From Thermoflexus hugenholtzii JAD2 (lineage in GTDB: Bacteria; Chloroflexota; Dehalococcoidia; UBA2979), in contig CAMDNW010000002.1 in assembly GCA_945903275.1 (NCBI GenBank), positions 1 through 64,000 on the forward strand: DNA of 64,000 bases, read 5' to 3'. Made by a program: the position numbers and the translations under genes. Every line of letters starts with the position of its first letter. Within the stretch, counting starts at the first letter, position 1. Of the stretch, positions 36,081 to 44,808 are shown in pieces. The notes under the pieces are model-generated. The model was not told the DNA's origin and made no database searches. It saw only the letters and a list, made by a program, of their open reading frames with translations.

Positions 36081-36974
36081 ATGGTTTCCGAGATCTTTGA
36101 CCCGAGCGCGTGGGAGCTCGTCCCCGGTTTCGCCTTTCAGGACATCACCTACCACCGCACGCCCGACCGCAAGGTTGTCCGCATCGCCTTCAACCGTCCC
36201 GAGGTACGCAACGCGTTCCGCCCACAGACCGTCGATGAGTTGTACACAGCTCTCGAAAGCGCGCGTCAGACCAGCACCGTGGGTTGCGTGCTGCTAACCG
36301 GCAACGGCCCATCTCCCCGCGATGGGGGCTGGGCATTCTGCTCCGGCGGCGACCAGCGTATCCGAGGCAAAGACGGCTACCAGTACGAAGGCGAAAGCGG
36401 CGGCATTGACCCCGCCCGACTCGGCCGTCTTCACATCCTTGAAGTACAGCGGCTCATCCGCTTCATGCCGAAGGTTGTGATCGCAGTCGTTCCCGGCTGG
36501 GCTGTGGGGGGTGGACACAGTCTGCACGTGACCTGCGACCTCACGATCGCTAGCAGGGAACACGCGATTTTCAAGCAAACCGACGCCAACGTCGCCAGCT
36601 TTGACAGCGGATACGGCTCTGCCCTCCTCGCCCGTGAGGTCGGCCAGAAACGGGCGCGTGAAATTTTCTTTCTGGCCCTCGATTACTCAGCGCAGGACGC
36701 ATTCGAGATGGGCATGGTCAACAAAGTTGTGCCGCACGCTGACCTCGAAGCAGTAGGGCTGGACTGGGCGCGCACGATCGTTGCGAAGAGCCCGACAGCG
36801 ATCCGCATGATCAAGTACGGATTCAACCTGCCGGACGAAGGAATCGTCGGCCAGCAACTGTTTGCTGGGGAAGCCACTCGCCTTGCCTACGGGACAGAGG
36901 AAGCCCAAGAGGGGCGCGATGCATTCCTGCAGAAGCGCCCCCCGGAATACGACAAATTCCCATGGCACTTCTGA
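36081..36974 (+). CDS. menB: 1,4-dihydroxy-2-naphthoyl-CoA synthase (MenB)
   Basis: 297 aa from ATG 36081 (GGAG six bases upstream). MenB-specific features: FCSGGDQRIRG, VPGWAVGGGHSLHV, the catalytic Asp region TDANVASFDSGYGSALLAR and the terminal FLQKRPPEYDKFPWHF. It closes the second ring of menaquinone from o-succinylbenzoyl-CoA in the crotonase fold. No other men gene is in the window, so menB is alone here, which suggests dispersed menaquinone genes or a MenB-like acyl-CoA enzyme. The close motif match favours true MenB. Confidence 0.93.
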   Translation: MVSEIFDPSAWELVPGFAFQDITYHRTPDRKVVRIAFNRPEVRNAFRPQTVDELYTALESARQTSTVGCVLLTGNGPSPRDGGWAFCSGGDQRIRGKDGYQYEGESGGIDPARLGRLHILEVQRLIRFMPKVVIAVVPGWAVGGGHSLHVTCDLTIASREHAIFKQTDANVASFDSGYGSALLAREVGQKRAREIFFLALDYSAQDAFEMGMVNKVVPHADLEAVGLDWARTIVAKSPTAIRMIKYGFNLPDEGIVGQQLFAGEATRLAYGTEEAQEGRDAFLQKRPPEYDKFPWHF

Positions 36975-37112
36975 CGTTGTGACTCGGGGCGAGGCCAGAC
37001 CGATACAGGTACAGCCTCGCGTCGCACCGATTCGTCGATGATGTCGTCGTGACGACTCGCTTGATACTCCACTGCCGCATCGTGATCGCCGACGCAATCG
37101 CATACTGACGAA

Positions 37113-37901
37113 CTACGTCAGCGTGCGCCCACCATCGACTGCGAATGTCTGCCCTGTAACGTAACTCGACGCATCTGAGGCGAGATACACACTCGCGAGG
37201 CCGACATCGCGCATCCGCCCAAGCCGCCCAAGCGGCACATTCGCACCACCCTGTTCATCGCGAAGTGCGAAGTCCTCAGCACTCATCTGGTCAGGGTCAG
37301 GAAACTGTCCGGGCGCGATCGCATTCACACGCACCAGATACGGAGCCCATTCGAGCGCAAGCGATTCTGTGTAGCGCGTGAGGCCTGCTTTCGAGGCCGC
37401 ATACGCCGTCATGTTCGCACCTGGCCGGATCGCGGCGAAAGACGAGATATTGATCACACTACCGGAGCCTTGCTTCAACAATTGGGGCCCGAAGACATGA
37501 CAGCCTACGAATGCTTGCGTCAGGTTGATATCGATCACTTGCCGCCAGTCGACCTCGGTCATCACGCGGCGGTCGCTATCCGGCGCCTGGGCGACGGTGC
37601 CGGGAATCGAGTCGCCGATGCAGTTCACGAGAATATCGAGGCCACCGAGCGCCAAGAGCGCCTCGGCGGCTACCAGTTCCATTGCAGCAACACTAGTGCC
37701 GTCGGCAGCCCAACCGAACCCTCGCCTACCGAGCGCCTGAATTGCTGCCGCTACGCGCGCGGCATTCTCAGCACCAAGGCTCGTGACACCAACATCAGCA
37801 CCTGCTTCGGCCAGCACGAGCGCAATACCTTTGCCAATGCCTCGCCCCGCGCCGGTCACCACGGCCTTGCGTCCGGTGAGGTCAAAGTCGCCGAGGCTCA
37901 T
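37113..37901 (-). CDS. SDR family oxidoreductase
   Basis: 262 aa classical SDR: TGAGRGIG at the N-terminus, a mid-domain NCIGDS strand (NNAG variant), SSFAA with the catalytic Ser, YAASK (TAYAASKAGLTRY) and a C-terminal VTGQTFAVDGG. It resembles 3-oxoacyl-ACP reductase/glucose dehydrogenase-type SDRs. Its ATG overlaps the PAC2 gene's stop by four bases (ATGA), so translation is coupled. Confidence 0.9.
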   Translation of the reverse strand: MSLGDFDLTGRKAVVTGAGRGIGKGIALVLAEAGADVGVTSLGAENAARVAAAIQALGRRGFGWAADGTSVAAMELVAAEALLALGGLDILVNCIGDSIPGTVAQAPDSDRRVMTEVDWRQVIDINLTQAFVGCHVFGPQLLKQGSGSVINISSFAAIRPGANMTAYAASKAGLTRYTESLALEWAPYLVRVNAIAPGQFPDPDQMSAEDFALRDEQGGANVPLGRLGRMRDVGLASVYLASDASSYVTGQTFAVDGGRTLT

Positions 37902-38800
37902 CGAGCGCTCGGCTCGTTCCCGTCTTCGGTGCGCGACCTACGTAACAACGCTTCGATACCTTCGAGCAGTTCGCTGCTGCTCGGGAGTTCAACCGCCTCG
38001 GCGGCATCGGAATCGTACTTGTCCTCGAGTTGCTGCAACTGCGTGTGCATCATGCCGGGGTCGTCCATCTGGCCAGTGACCGTCTCAACGCGCCGCTCGA
38101 ACGGTGCGATCTCGTCCTCGAGCAATTGGAGCGGCGTGTGGGAGCCGAGCGCGCGATCCAGCTCCTCGGCAAGTGACATCACGGCGCGCGGGCTTGGGCC
38201 GACGTTGAGGTAACCCGGCACAAGTGCGGTCAAACGTGCAGTGCTGTAGCCGAGCGAACGAAGATGCAACATCAACACTGTCTGGATGCCTGTTGGACCC
38301 TCGTAGCTGCTCGGCTCGGAGGTGCGACCGAACAGTTGCTCGAAGTAGGGATCGGCGTCGCCAAGCTGGATCGGGGCCGGGCGCGTGTGCGGCACTTCCG
38401 TGGGCCTCGAACCGAGTGCGAGGAAGTGCTTCGCTCCCACTGTCTGCATGAAGTCTGCGAGCGCGTCGGCATATTCCTTCCATCGCAGGCCAGGCTCGCG
38501 GCCGGCGAGCACGACGACATCGCGCTCGCTGCCGGGCGGAGTGGCGAAATGGAACCGGGTGCCCGGCCAACGCACGATCGGTTCACCGTTCTCACGTCGG
38601 ATGTGTGGGCGCGCCACGGTCAAGTCGTAGAACCGATCAGCATCGACGCTCGCGATCTCGGTCGCACCCCACACATCACGCAGATAGCGCGATGCTCCCA
38701 TCGCGGTGCCGCTGCTATCGCTCCAACCCCAGAAGGCCGCGATGACCAGTGGGGCGCGCATGACCGGAATCTCGCCATTTGGCTGAATCGCCTCGTGCAT
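37898..38800 (-). CDS. PAC2 family protein
   Basis: 300 aa from ATG 38800 (GGGGAAGG site). PAC2 (proteasome assembly chaperone 2-like) proteins are widespread in actinobacteria and Chloroflexi. Visible family features are LVIAAFWGWSDSSGTAMGA at the start, a central VVVLAGREPGLRWKEYADAL and EGPTGIQTVLMLHLRSLG. The C-terminus is an acidic coiled coil (QLQQLEDKYDSDAAEAVEL). Biochemical function in bacteria is uncertain, although proteasome or ATP-grasp associations have been proposed. First gene of a pair with the SDR. Confidence 0.88.
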   Translation of the reverse strand: MHEAIQPNGEIPVMRAPLVIAAFWGWSDSSGTAMGASRYLRDVWGATEIASVDADRFYDLTVARPHIRRENGEPIVRWPGTRFHFATPPGSERDVVVLAGREPGLRWKEYADALADFMQTVGAKHFLALGSRPTEVPHTRPAPIQLGDADPYFEQLFGRTSEPSSYEGPTGIQTVLMLHLRSLGYSTARLTALVPGYLNVGPSPRAVMSLAEELDRALGSHTPLQLLEDEIAPFERRVETVTGQMDDPGMMHTQLQQLEDKYDSDAAEAVELPSSSELLEGIEALLRRSRTEDGNEPSAR

Positions 38801-39124
38801 TGATTGCCTTCCCCACCGCCCGCGTGGATGCACTTCCAGCATACGCTTGCACGCGTTCGGGGCTAGCCCGTACATGGTCCGGCACTACGGTGAAGGCACT
38901 GACGCTTCTTCTGGTAGCGGCAACCACTCTTCCGCCCAAGCCGCGATTGCCTCGATCGTCAGGCGCAAGGCAAGGCCGTTCGCGATAGGCCGAGCAACGA
39001 ATGGGAAGCATGCGGGTTCGGGACGAAGCGCCTCGACCGTGAGGGCGAGCTGCAGCGCCTGTGAGTCAGCAGCGAAGTTGCCTCACCGCGACGCGGGAGC
39101 GCGCGGATGTGAGAGGATCGAGCC
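38801..39124. other. Intergenic gap with a start-less coding-like stretch
   Basis: This 324-bp gap separates the divergent PAC2 and pirin genes. On the minus strand, codons from about 39082 to a TAG at 38885-38887 are open for 65 codons with protein-like composition (LQLALTVEALRPEPACF, then IANGLALRLTIEAIAAW), but there is no ATG/GTG start and a TGA (39083-39085) lies immediately upstream. It may be a gene remnant. I do not recognise the family. Confidence 0.3.
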
Positions 39125-40072
39125 ATGCCAGCAGTCACTGTTGAGAACCCATTGACCCTGCCACGTGTCGAAGCGCCGCCGATCGAGGCGACGGACCGAC
39201 CGGTCGCGGGGATCACCACCGCCCCTCGGGGATTCGAAGGCGAGGGATTTCCGGTGCGCCGCGCGTTCCAAGGCGTACACCAGTCGGATCTCGACCCATT
39301 CATCCACCTCGACCAGATAGGGGAGGTGGAATACGCGCCGGGTGAGCCGAAAGGGACGCCATGGCACCCACACCGCGGTTTCGAGACGGTCACGTACATG
39401 ATCGACGGCATGCTTGAACACCAGGACTCGAACGGCGGCGGCGGGCTGATCACAAACGGCGACACGCAGTGGATGACCGCAGGGGCGGGTATCCTGCACA
39501 TCGAGAAGCCACCGGAAGCGCTGGTCGTTTCAGGCGGACTGTTCCACGGGTTCCAGTTGTGGGTGAACCTGCCGTCGAAGGACAAGTTCCTCGCGCCGAA
39601 GTACCAGAACTTGCGGGCGAGCGAGGTAGCGCTGCTCACCTCGCCGGACGGCGGGACTTTGCTGCGATTGATCGCGGGCGACATGGCTGGGCATCACGGG
39701 CCGGGTGCAACGCGCACGCCGATCACGATGCTGCATGCGACCCTGCAGCCGGGCGCGCGACTGCAGCTACCGTGGCGACCCGACTTCAACGCGCTGATGT
39801 ACGTGCTCAACGGCGACGGACGCTTCGGGCTTGAAGGGGCGCCGGCGCACATGGGGCAGTTGGTGCGGTTTGGAGCCGGTGGCGCGATGACGATCGTCGC
39901 CGATGAGGCCCAGGAGTCGCGCAGCCCGACGCTCGACTTGCTGATTCTCGGCGGAGAACCGATCGGGGAGCCGGTCGCGTGGTACGGACCGTTCGTGATG
40001 AACACGCATGCGGAACTGGCGACGGCGTTCGACGACTATAAGAAGGGGCGGCTCGGCGTCATCCCGGGCTGA
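39125..40072 (+). CDS. Pirin family protein
   Basis: 315 aa bicupin. The iron-binding set is visible in the N-terminal cupin: HPHRGFETVTY (two His), EHQDSNG and a later Glu in AGAGILHIEKP. Pirins are Fe-dependent quercetinases or redox regulators. The FHGFQLWVNLP segment and the second cupin with MYVLNGDGRFG are typical. It starts at an ATG after GAGAGGAT. It converges with the phosphotriesterase-like gene over a hairpin. Confidence 0.93.
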   Translation: MPAVTVENPLTLPRVEAPPIEATDRPVAGITTAPRGFEGEGFPVRRAFQGVHQSDLDPFIHLDQIGEVEYAPGEPKGTPWHPHRGFETVTYMIDGMLEHQDSNGGGGLITNGDTQWMTAGAGILHIEKPPEALVVSGGLFHGFQLWVNLPSKDKFLAPKYQNLRASEVALLTSPDGGTLLRLIAGDMAGHHGPGATRTPITMLHATLQPGARLQLPWRPDFNALMYVLNGDGRFGLEGAPAHMGQLVRFGAGGAMTIVADEAQESRSPTLDLLILGGEPIGEPVAWYGPFVMNTHAELATAFDDYKKGRLGVIPG

Positions 40073-40095
40073 CCGCGTCACTTAGTGACGGACAG

Positions 40096-40129
40096 CAGAA
40101 CGGCAGGGTAAATCGCCGCCGCCGTTCTG
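40096..40129. terminator. Bidirectional hairpin between pirin and the PTE-like gene
   Basis: CAGAACGGC and GCCGTTCTG form a 9-bp stem between convergent stops at 40072 and 40152. A second small perfect hairpin (CGTCAC TTA GTGACG, 40076-40090) precedes it. Confidence 0.6.
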
Positions 40130-40151
40130 ATACAGCCTGAGAAGCACGGCG

Positions 40152-41141
40152 TTACTTCGCGGCGCCGCCCGCCATCGCGGCGGCAGCCTCGAAGGTGGCG
40201 CGGATAGAACGACGTTGCATGGCGTCGACATCGTCCTGTGAGGCGCCGTGGGCAAGGAGCCACGGGACTTCGATCTGCGGGACGGGGAGCCAGCAGTCAG
40301 TGGTCGTGGTGCGGCCCGCGCCGAAGCGGCCGTAAGGCGAGCCATCGTGGCCGAGACAGACCTGCTCGGCGTAGCCGGCCTGCGCGAGGTCGAGGGCGAG
40401 CTGGCAGCGGCGGTCGAGTTCTTCCTGGGTGCGGCGGGTGCCGAAGCGATCGAGGCCGACGTTTGCGCCTCGGGCGGCGATGCCCTTGAGGTAGTCGAGG
40501 TTACTGGAGTCGTTGGAGTGGCCGATGGTCACGGCGCGGAGGTCGAGGCCTTCGTCCTCGAAGATGTCGAGGAGCGGGGTACCGAGTTCGTCGGTGGCTA
40601 GGGTGTGGCAGGAGATGGGGACGCCGCCAGCCTTGGCAGCGCGGGCCGCACCACGCGCGGTGCGTTCGAGGTTGGCGCGCGGGGTGGAGGCGGGGTTGGG
40701 GCCATCGGCGAGGCGGTATTCGAGATCCCATGCGATTTTAATGATGCCGGGGCGGATGGGGGTACCCTCGATGCCGTCACGGATCTCGCGGAGGAAGTGG
40801 TCGGCGATGTCATCGGGATCCATGCCGAAGAAGTAGGACGGCACCCAGCGGTAGACGCCGGTGGCGCAGACGACGTTCACGCCGGTGTCGGCGGCCGCGA
40901 CGCGCTGGAACATGGAAGGCTGGCGGCCAAGGTCGAGCGGGGTGAGGTCGAGGATGGAGTCTACGCCGGCGGCGCGGGCGCGGCGGAGGGCGTCGATGCC
41001 CGCGTTGACGCAGTCGTCCTCATTGTAGACCCAAGGGAGACGCTCCATGCCGATGGCGCCGGTGGTGAGGTGCTCGTGGGAGAGGGTACGGCCGAGCTGG
41101 CTGCTGTCGATGGGGCCTCGGATGGTCTGGACGGTGGACAT
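40152..41141 (-). CDS. Phosphotriesterase-like amidohydrolase
   Basis: 329 aa from ATG 41141 (GGAG site). Metal ligands of the PTE/PLL family are recognisable: HEH (TLSHEHL), a candidate bridging Lys (GIIKIAWDLEY), His in ISCHTLATDE, His in IGHSNDSSNL and Asp in CLGHDGSP. Family members are lactonases, phosphotriesterases or other hydrolases with a binuclear metal site. The substrate cannot be assigned. Monocistronic, convergent with pirin. Confidence 0.9.
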   Translation of the reverse strand: MSTVQTIRGPIDSSQLGRTLSHEHLTTGAIGMERLPWVYNEDDCVNAGIDALRRARAAGVDSILDLTPLDLGRQPSMFQRVAAADTGVNVVCATGVYRWVPSYFFGMDPDDIADHFLREIRDGIEGTPIRPGIIKIAWDLEYRLADGPNPASTPRANLERTARGAARAAKAGGVPISCHTLATDELGTPLLDIFEDEGLDLRAVTIGHSNDSSNLDYLKGIAARGANVGLDRFGTRRTQEELDRRCQLALDLAQAGYAEQVCLGHDGSPYGRFGAGRTTTTDCWLPVPQIEVPWLLAHGASQDDVDAMQRRSIRATFEAAAAMAGGAAK

Positions 41142-41300
41142 GGGGCGACTCCGTTCATCGGTGCGCATGGTGGCGCGCTACGTATACGGCAAGGACGGGA
41201 GGGTTACCAGCAGCCTGTTCCCGGAGTTACTGATTCCCGCAGCCGAGCGATCATCGGCTGATCCCTTGGTACGCGTGCGGTCAGGCTTGGCGCACGGCCG

Positions 41301-41414
41301 GCTGCGGAGGGAGGGGTCACTCTCTTCACCTGCGGCGGCGTGTTTGCACGCTTACCCAACGGCTACTACGACTACCTCGAACGGGATGTTGTGATCGCGA
41401 AACGCCTCCGATAG
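41301..41414 (+). pseudogene. Sortase C-terminal remnant
   Basis: In the 290-bp gap between the PTE-like gene and the GDPD remnant, the plus frame reads GGVTLFTCGGVFARLPNGYY and then DYLERDVVIAKRL before TAG 41412-41414. This is the end of a class E/F-type sortase: the catalytic Cys in TL-TC-GG, the hairpin containing NG-Y, and the final strand with VVI-A. No start codon, His or the rest of the domain is present. It is a fragment, and short, so the call is moderately certain. Confidence 0.5.
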
Positions 41415-41431
41415 GCGCCCGCACCCAGGAC

Positions 41432-41572
41432 TCACTCGTTGCGCGTACGCCCTTCGAGCGCCGCCTTCGCGCGGTCTGGCCATTTCATGGTTGCGCCGCC
41501 AGCGCCGGCCGCGAAGGCGGTGAGTAGATCAGCTTCGTTGCGGACGGCCCAGGCGCGGAAGTTGGCGCTCAC
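41432..41572 (-). pseudogene. Glycerophosphodiester phosphodiesterase (GDPD), C-terminal fragment
   Basis: 46 codons reading SANFRAWAVRNEADLLTAF, then AGAGGATMKWPDRAKAAL and a TGA. This matches the last beta-alpha unit of GDPD (RVRAW-V-EADL...G-DG---PDR). It is directly joined to and overlaps the end of the fdhF frame. The matching N-terminal part of a GDPD lies at 44790-44927 on the same strand, 3.2 kb upstream. See the finding on the split GDPD gene. Confidence 0.55.
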
Positions 41573-43754
41573 TGCACGTCACGGTCGCGATGATCGACTT
41601 GAATGCGGGGGTCTTGGAGCGGTCGTCGAGGCGGCGGGGGACGAGGACGTTGGCCTCGGGGTAGTACATGGCGAGGTTGCCGGGGCGGATGTCGACGATG
41701 GCGACGGTGACGAGCATGCGGCCGGTCTCGGTGCGGACGGTGACGCGGTCATCCTCGGCAACACCGAGAGCGGCGGCGTCTTCGGCGGACATCATCACCA
41801 CGTCGCGCGTGCGGTTGCCGCGGTACACATCCTCCTCGTCGTAGACGACGGTGTTGAACTGGCCCTCGGAGCGCAGCGTCATCAGGCGGAACTCACCGGC
41901 GGCGGGGCGGAACGCGGGCATGGGCGGGACGACGAAGTGCGCGCGTGCATCGGGCGTGGCGAAGGCGGCGTCGTGGCGGACGCGGCCACCGACGGTGAAC
42001 TCTTGCTTGGTGCGGGCGATATCGGCGAGCGGGCCGTAGCCGGGGACGACGCGTGCGATCTCCTGGCGGAGCGTCTCGTGGGAGTGAAGCGACGACCAGT
42101 CGAAGCGGCCGGCGGGGAGGATACCCTCGGCAAGCGAGGCGAGGATAGAAACCTCGGAGCGGAGGTCGCCCTCGATGGACGCCACGCCGCCGTCTGAGAG
42201 GCGCACATAGTTAAACATCGACTCCTGCGTGGTCGGCTCCGGCTCTTCATCGCGCGCGAAGACCGGCAGCACGATCGAGGTGCGTCCACGCCCGTGCACG
42301 TGGCCCTCGTTGAGTTTCGTGGTGAGCGAGACGGTGAACGGGATGTTCTGCAGCGCTCGCTCCGCCCACGAGCGGTCGGGGTTACTCGCGAACAGGTTGC
42401 CGCCGAGCAGCAGCGCCGCATTGACCTCGCCACGCTCGGCAGCAAGCATCGATGCGTAGGTATCCTGACCGGGCTCGCGGGGCACATCGATGTCGTAGGC
42501 GGTCTCGAGGGCGCTCGCGAAGGCCTCCTTGAGCGCGGGGGCCATGCCCATCGAGCCGACGCCCTGCACGTTCGAATGGCCCCGCAGCGGGAGCAGACCG
42601 CAGCCGGGGCGGCCGAGCCAGCCTCGTGCCATCGCAAGGTTCGCGAGCGCGGCGACGTTGTCGACGCCGTGCGTGTGATGGGTGAGGCCCATCGCCCAAA
42701 GGAAGATGCCGCGTTTCGCCTGCACGAGCAGGCGCACAGATGCGTCTATCTGTGCGCGCGGGACACCGGACGCCTCGATGAGGTCATCCCACGAGGACGC
42801 CTCGGCGTCCGCGCGGACGGCTTCGAAGCCAGAAGTGTGGTCGTTGACGAAGACGCGGTCGATGGCGTCCGCCTCGATGACACCCTTGAGCAGCGCCTTC
42901 GACAGCGCGATATCGCCACCGATGTGCGGTTGCAGATAGATATCGGAAACATCGGAGCCGAAGAGCAGACTGCGCAGGTCGGACGGCACGCGGAAGCGCA
43001 CGAGGCCAAGTTCCTTCAGCGGGTTGATCACGATCACCTTTGCGCCTCGACGCCGCATCGCGATGAGTTGTGAGATCAGGCGCGGGTGGTTGCTGGCTGG
43101 GTTCGCACCGGCGATGACGGCTACATCGGCCTGCGCGAGGTCATCGAGGGTGACCGACGCAGTGCCCGAGCCGTACACATCGCCGAGCGCGACGCTCGAC
43201 GCGGCGTGGCAATAGAAGGAGCAGTTGTGGATGTTTGGGCTCCCATAGGCGCGGGCGAGCAACTGCAACAGGAATGCGGCTTCGTTGCTGGAACGGCCGG
43301 ACGAGTAGAAGAAGGTGCGTAGCGGGGGTGCGGAGCGGAATGTTTCGATGGTGCGGGTGAGCGCCTCGTCCCAGGTGATGCGTCGGAAACGGTCGCTGCC
43401 TGCCTCGGCGACGATGGGAAAGGCCAGCCGGCCGAGGCGTTCGAACTCTGCGGAGGACAGGAAGCGCAGCTGCGAGAGCGGCGTGCGGGTGAAGTAGTCC
43501 TCGTCGATCACACCGCGCATGTCGCTGGCCTGCGCCTGGAACGACTTCTTGCAGACCTCTGGAAAGTGGCCGACCTCGTTGACGATGCCGCCGCGCTGGC
43601 CGCCCATGCCAAGGGCGCAGGTCTTGCAGGTGTTCTTCGAGAGCAAGCGGCGCGCAAGGCCGATGGGGTTACCGGACTCCAACGTCTTCTTGACGGTGTA
43701 GTAGATCGCGGGAAATCCGCCGCCTGCTGAGACCAAAGGCTTCGCCACGCGCAC
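41529..43754 (-). CDS. FdhF/YdeP-type molybdopterin oxidoreductase
   Basis: 741 aa. The N-terminus carries CKTCALGMGGQRGGIVNE, the hallmark of the YdeP (FdhF-like) branch, with a possible FeS or structural cysteine pair. Next come molybdopterin-binding domains (YCHAASSVALGD, INPLKELG) and the C-terminal cap domain (LMTLRSEGQFNTVVYDEEDVYRGN). YdeP is linked to acid resistance in E. coli; the substrate is unknown. The last about 15 residues (after KSIIATVT) are unlike the family and coincide with the junction to a GDPD fragment, so the true end is probably lost. Divergent from mobA (52 bp). Confidence 0.88.
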   Translation of the reverse strand: MRVAKPLVSAGGGFPAIYYTVKKTLESGNPIGLARRLLSKNTCKTCALGMGGQRGGIVNEVGHFPEVCKKSFQAQASDMRGVIDEDYFTRTPLSQLRFLSSAEFERLGRLAFPIVAEAGSDRFRRITWDEALTRTIETFRSAPPLRTFFYSSGRSSNEAAFLLQLLARAYGSPNIHNCSFYCHAASSVALGDVYGSGTASVTLDDLAQADVAVIAGANPASNHPRLISQLIAMRRRGAKVIVINPLKELGLVRFRVPSDLRSLLFGSDVSDIYLQPHIGGDIALSKALLKGVIEADAIDRVFVNDHTSGFEAVRADAEASSWDDLIEASGVPRAQIDASVRLLVQAKRGIFLWAMGLTHHTHGVDNVAALANLAMARGWLGRPGCGLLPLRGHSNVQGVGSMGMAPALKEAFASALETAYDIDVPREPGQDTYASMLAAERGEVNAALLLGGNLFASNPDRSWAERALQNIPFTVSLTTKLNEGHVHGRGRTSIVLPVFARDEEPEPTTQESMFNYVRLSDGGVASIEGDLRSEVSILASLAEGILPAGRFDWSSLHSHETLRQEIARVVPGYGPLADIARTKQEFTVGGRVRHDAAFATPDARAHFVVPPMPAFRPAAGEFRLMTLRSEGQFNTVVYDEEDVYRGNRTRDVVMMSAEDAAALGVAEDDRVTVRTETGRMLVTVAIVDIRPGNLAMYYPEANVLVPRRLDDRSKTPAFKSIIATVTCSERQLPRLGRPQRS

Positions 43755-43806
43755 AGCTTAGGCCTCGCCGCCAGCAGGCTACAACCATGACTCGTACCAT
43801 CGAGGC

Positions 43807-44433
43807 ATGCCAGACACGAACGTTGCAGCGGTGATCCTTGCCGGTGGGAAGTCGTCGCGGATGGGGCGGGACAAGGCATCGATTGTGATCGGCGGGCGGT
43901 CGATGTTGCAGCGGGTCATCGACGCGGCCTCGGAGGTGGCGGAGACGGTGGTAGTCGTGACGGCGCGGTGGCAGGCGCTGCCATCGATGGAGGCGCGCGG
44001 GCGATTGGTGTTGGTGACGGACGAGCGGGAAGACGCAGGGCCGCTGGCGGGGATGGTCACGGGCCTCGGAGTGGTGGAGGCGCCGGTGGCACTATTGCTG
44101 GCCTGCGACCAGCCATTTGTGCAGCCGGCTCTACTGACGATGCTGGCCGCGCAAGCGATGGAGGCGGCGGCGGCAATCCCGATGGTGGGACGTGAGTTGC
44201 AGCCATTGTGCAGCGCGGTGCGCCGCGATGCGCTGGACACGTTGCGGGCGATGCTCGAGCGGGGAGTACGGGCGGCGGGGGCGATCGCAGACCTCGATGG
44301 CGCGCGGCAGGTGGAGCGTCGGGAGTGGTCGCGGGTCGATAGCGAGGGACTGTCGTTCGTGGGGGTGAACACGCCGGAGGAGCTGGTGCGGGCAGAGGCG
44401 ATTGCGGCGCGCCTCGATGTGGGCGTGGGGTAA
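43807..44433 (+). CDS. mobA: Molybdenum cofactor guanylyltransferase MobA
   Basis: 208 aa. The nucleotidyltransferase signature AVILAGGKSSRMGRDKA is at residues about 7-23; the metal-binding Asp lies in LLACDQPF. MobA adds GMP to Mo-molybdopterin to give MGD, the cofactor form used by DMSO-reductase-family enzymes such as the adjacent FdhF/YdeP protein. Divergent from fdhF with a 52-bp shared region, which supports a functional pair. Its stop faces the PhnB-like remnant. Confidence 0.93.
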   Translation: MPDTNVAAVILAGGKSSRMGRDKASIVIGGRSMLQRVIDAASEVAETVVVVTARWQALPSMEARGRLVLVTDEREDAGPLAGMVTGLGVVEAPVALLLACDQPFVQPALLTMLAAQAMEAAAAIPMVGRELQPLCSAVRRDALDTLRAMLERGVRAAGAIADLDGARQVERREWSRVDSEGLSFVGVNTPEELVRAEAIAARLDVGVG

Positions 44434-44454
44434 CTGCCGCGCGTGAGCCGACAG

Positions 44455-44808
44455 CTATCCGTCGAAGGTTCGCTGTAGCGCAGCGATGCCGATCTTCTTC
44501 ATCTACAGCATGACCGCGAACGCACGCTCGGACTTTACCGTGTCGGGATCGTTGACCATCGCTTCCCACGTCTGCGGGACGACCCGCCAGGAGATCCCAA
44601 ACTTGTCTTTCAGCCATCCGCACGGCTACTCGGATGGGTCGCGGGCCTCGGAGAGTTTGCCGCAGTAGTGGTCAAGTTCAGCCTGATCGGCGCAGAGAAT
44701 CTCGAAGGAGATCGCTTCGTTGAATTTGACATGCGGGCTGCCATTAAGGGCGATAAAAGACAGGCCGTTTAATGCAAACCCGACGGTCATCACTGAGCCG
44801 GGGACGGG
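44455..44808 (-). pseudogene. PhnB/3-demethylubiquinone methyltransferase-like (VOC) remnant
   Basis: The frame reads TPVPGSVMTVGFALNGLSF, IALNGSPHVKFNEAISFEI and CGKLSE, then TAG in place of an expected codon before PCGWLKDKFGISWRVVP, then TAG before MKKIGIAALQRTFDG, ending at TAG 44455-44457. This is the PhnB-like VOC family (PF06983), truncated at its N-terminus and with two in-frame TAGs (the second fits CAG to TAG). Its 5' boundary abuts the GDPD N-terminal fragment. Confidence 0.8.
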
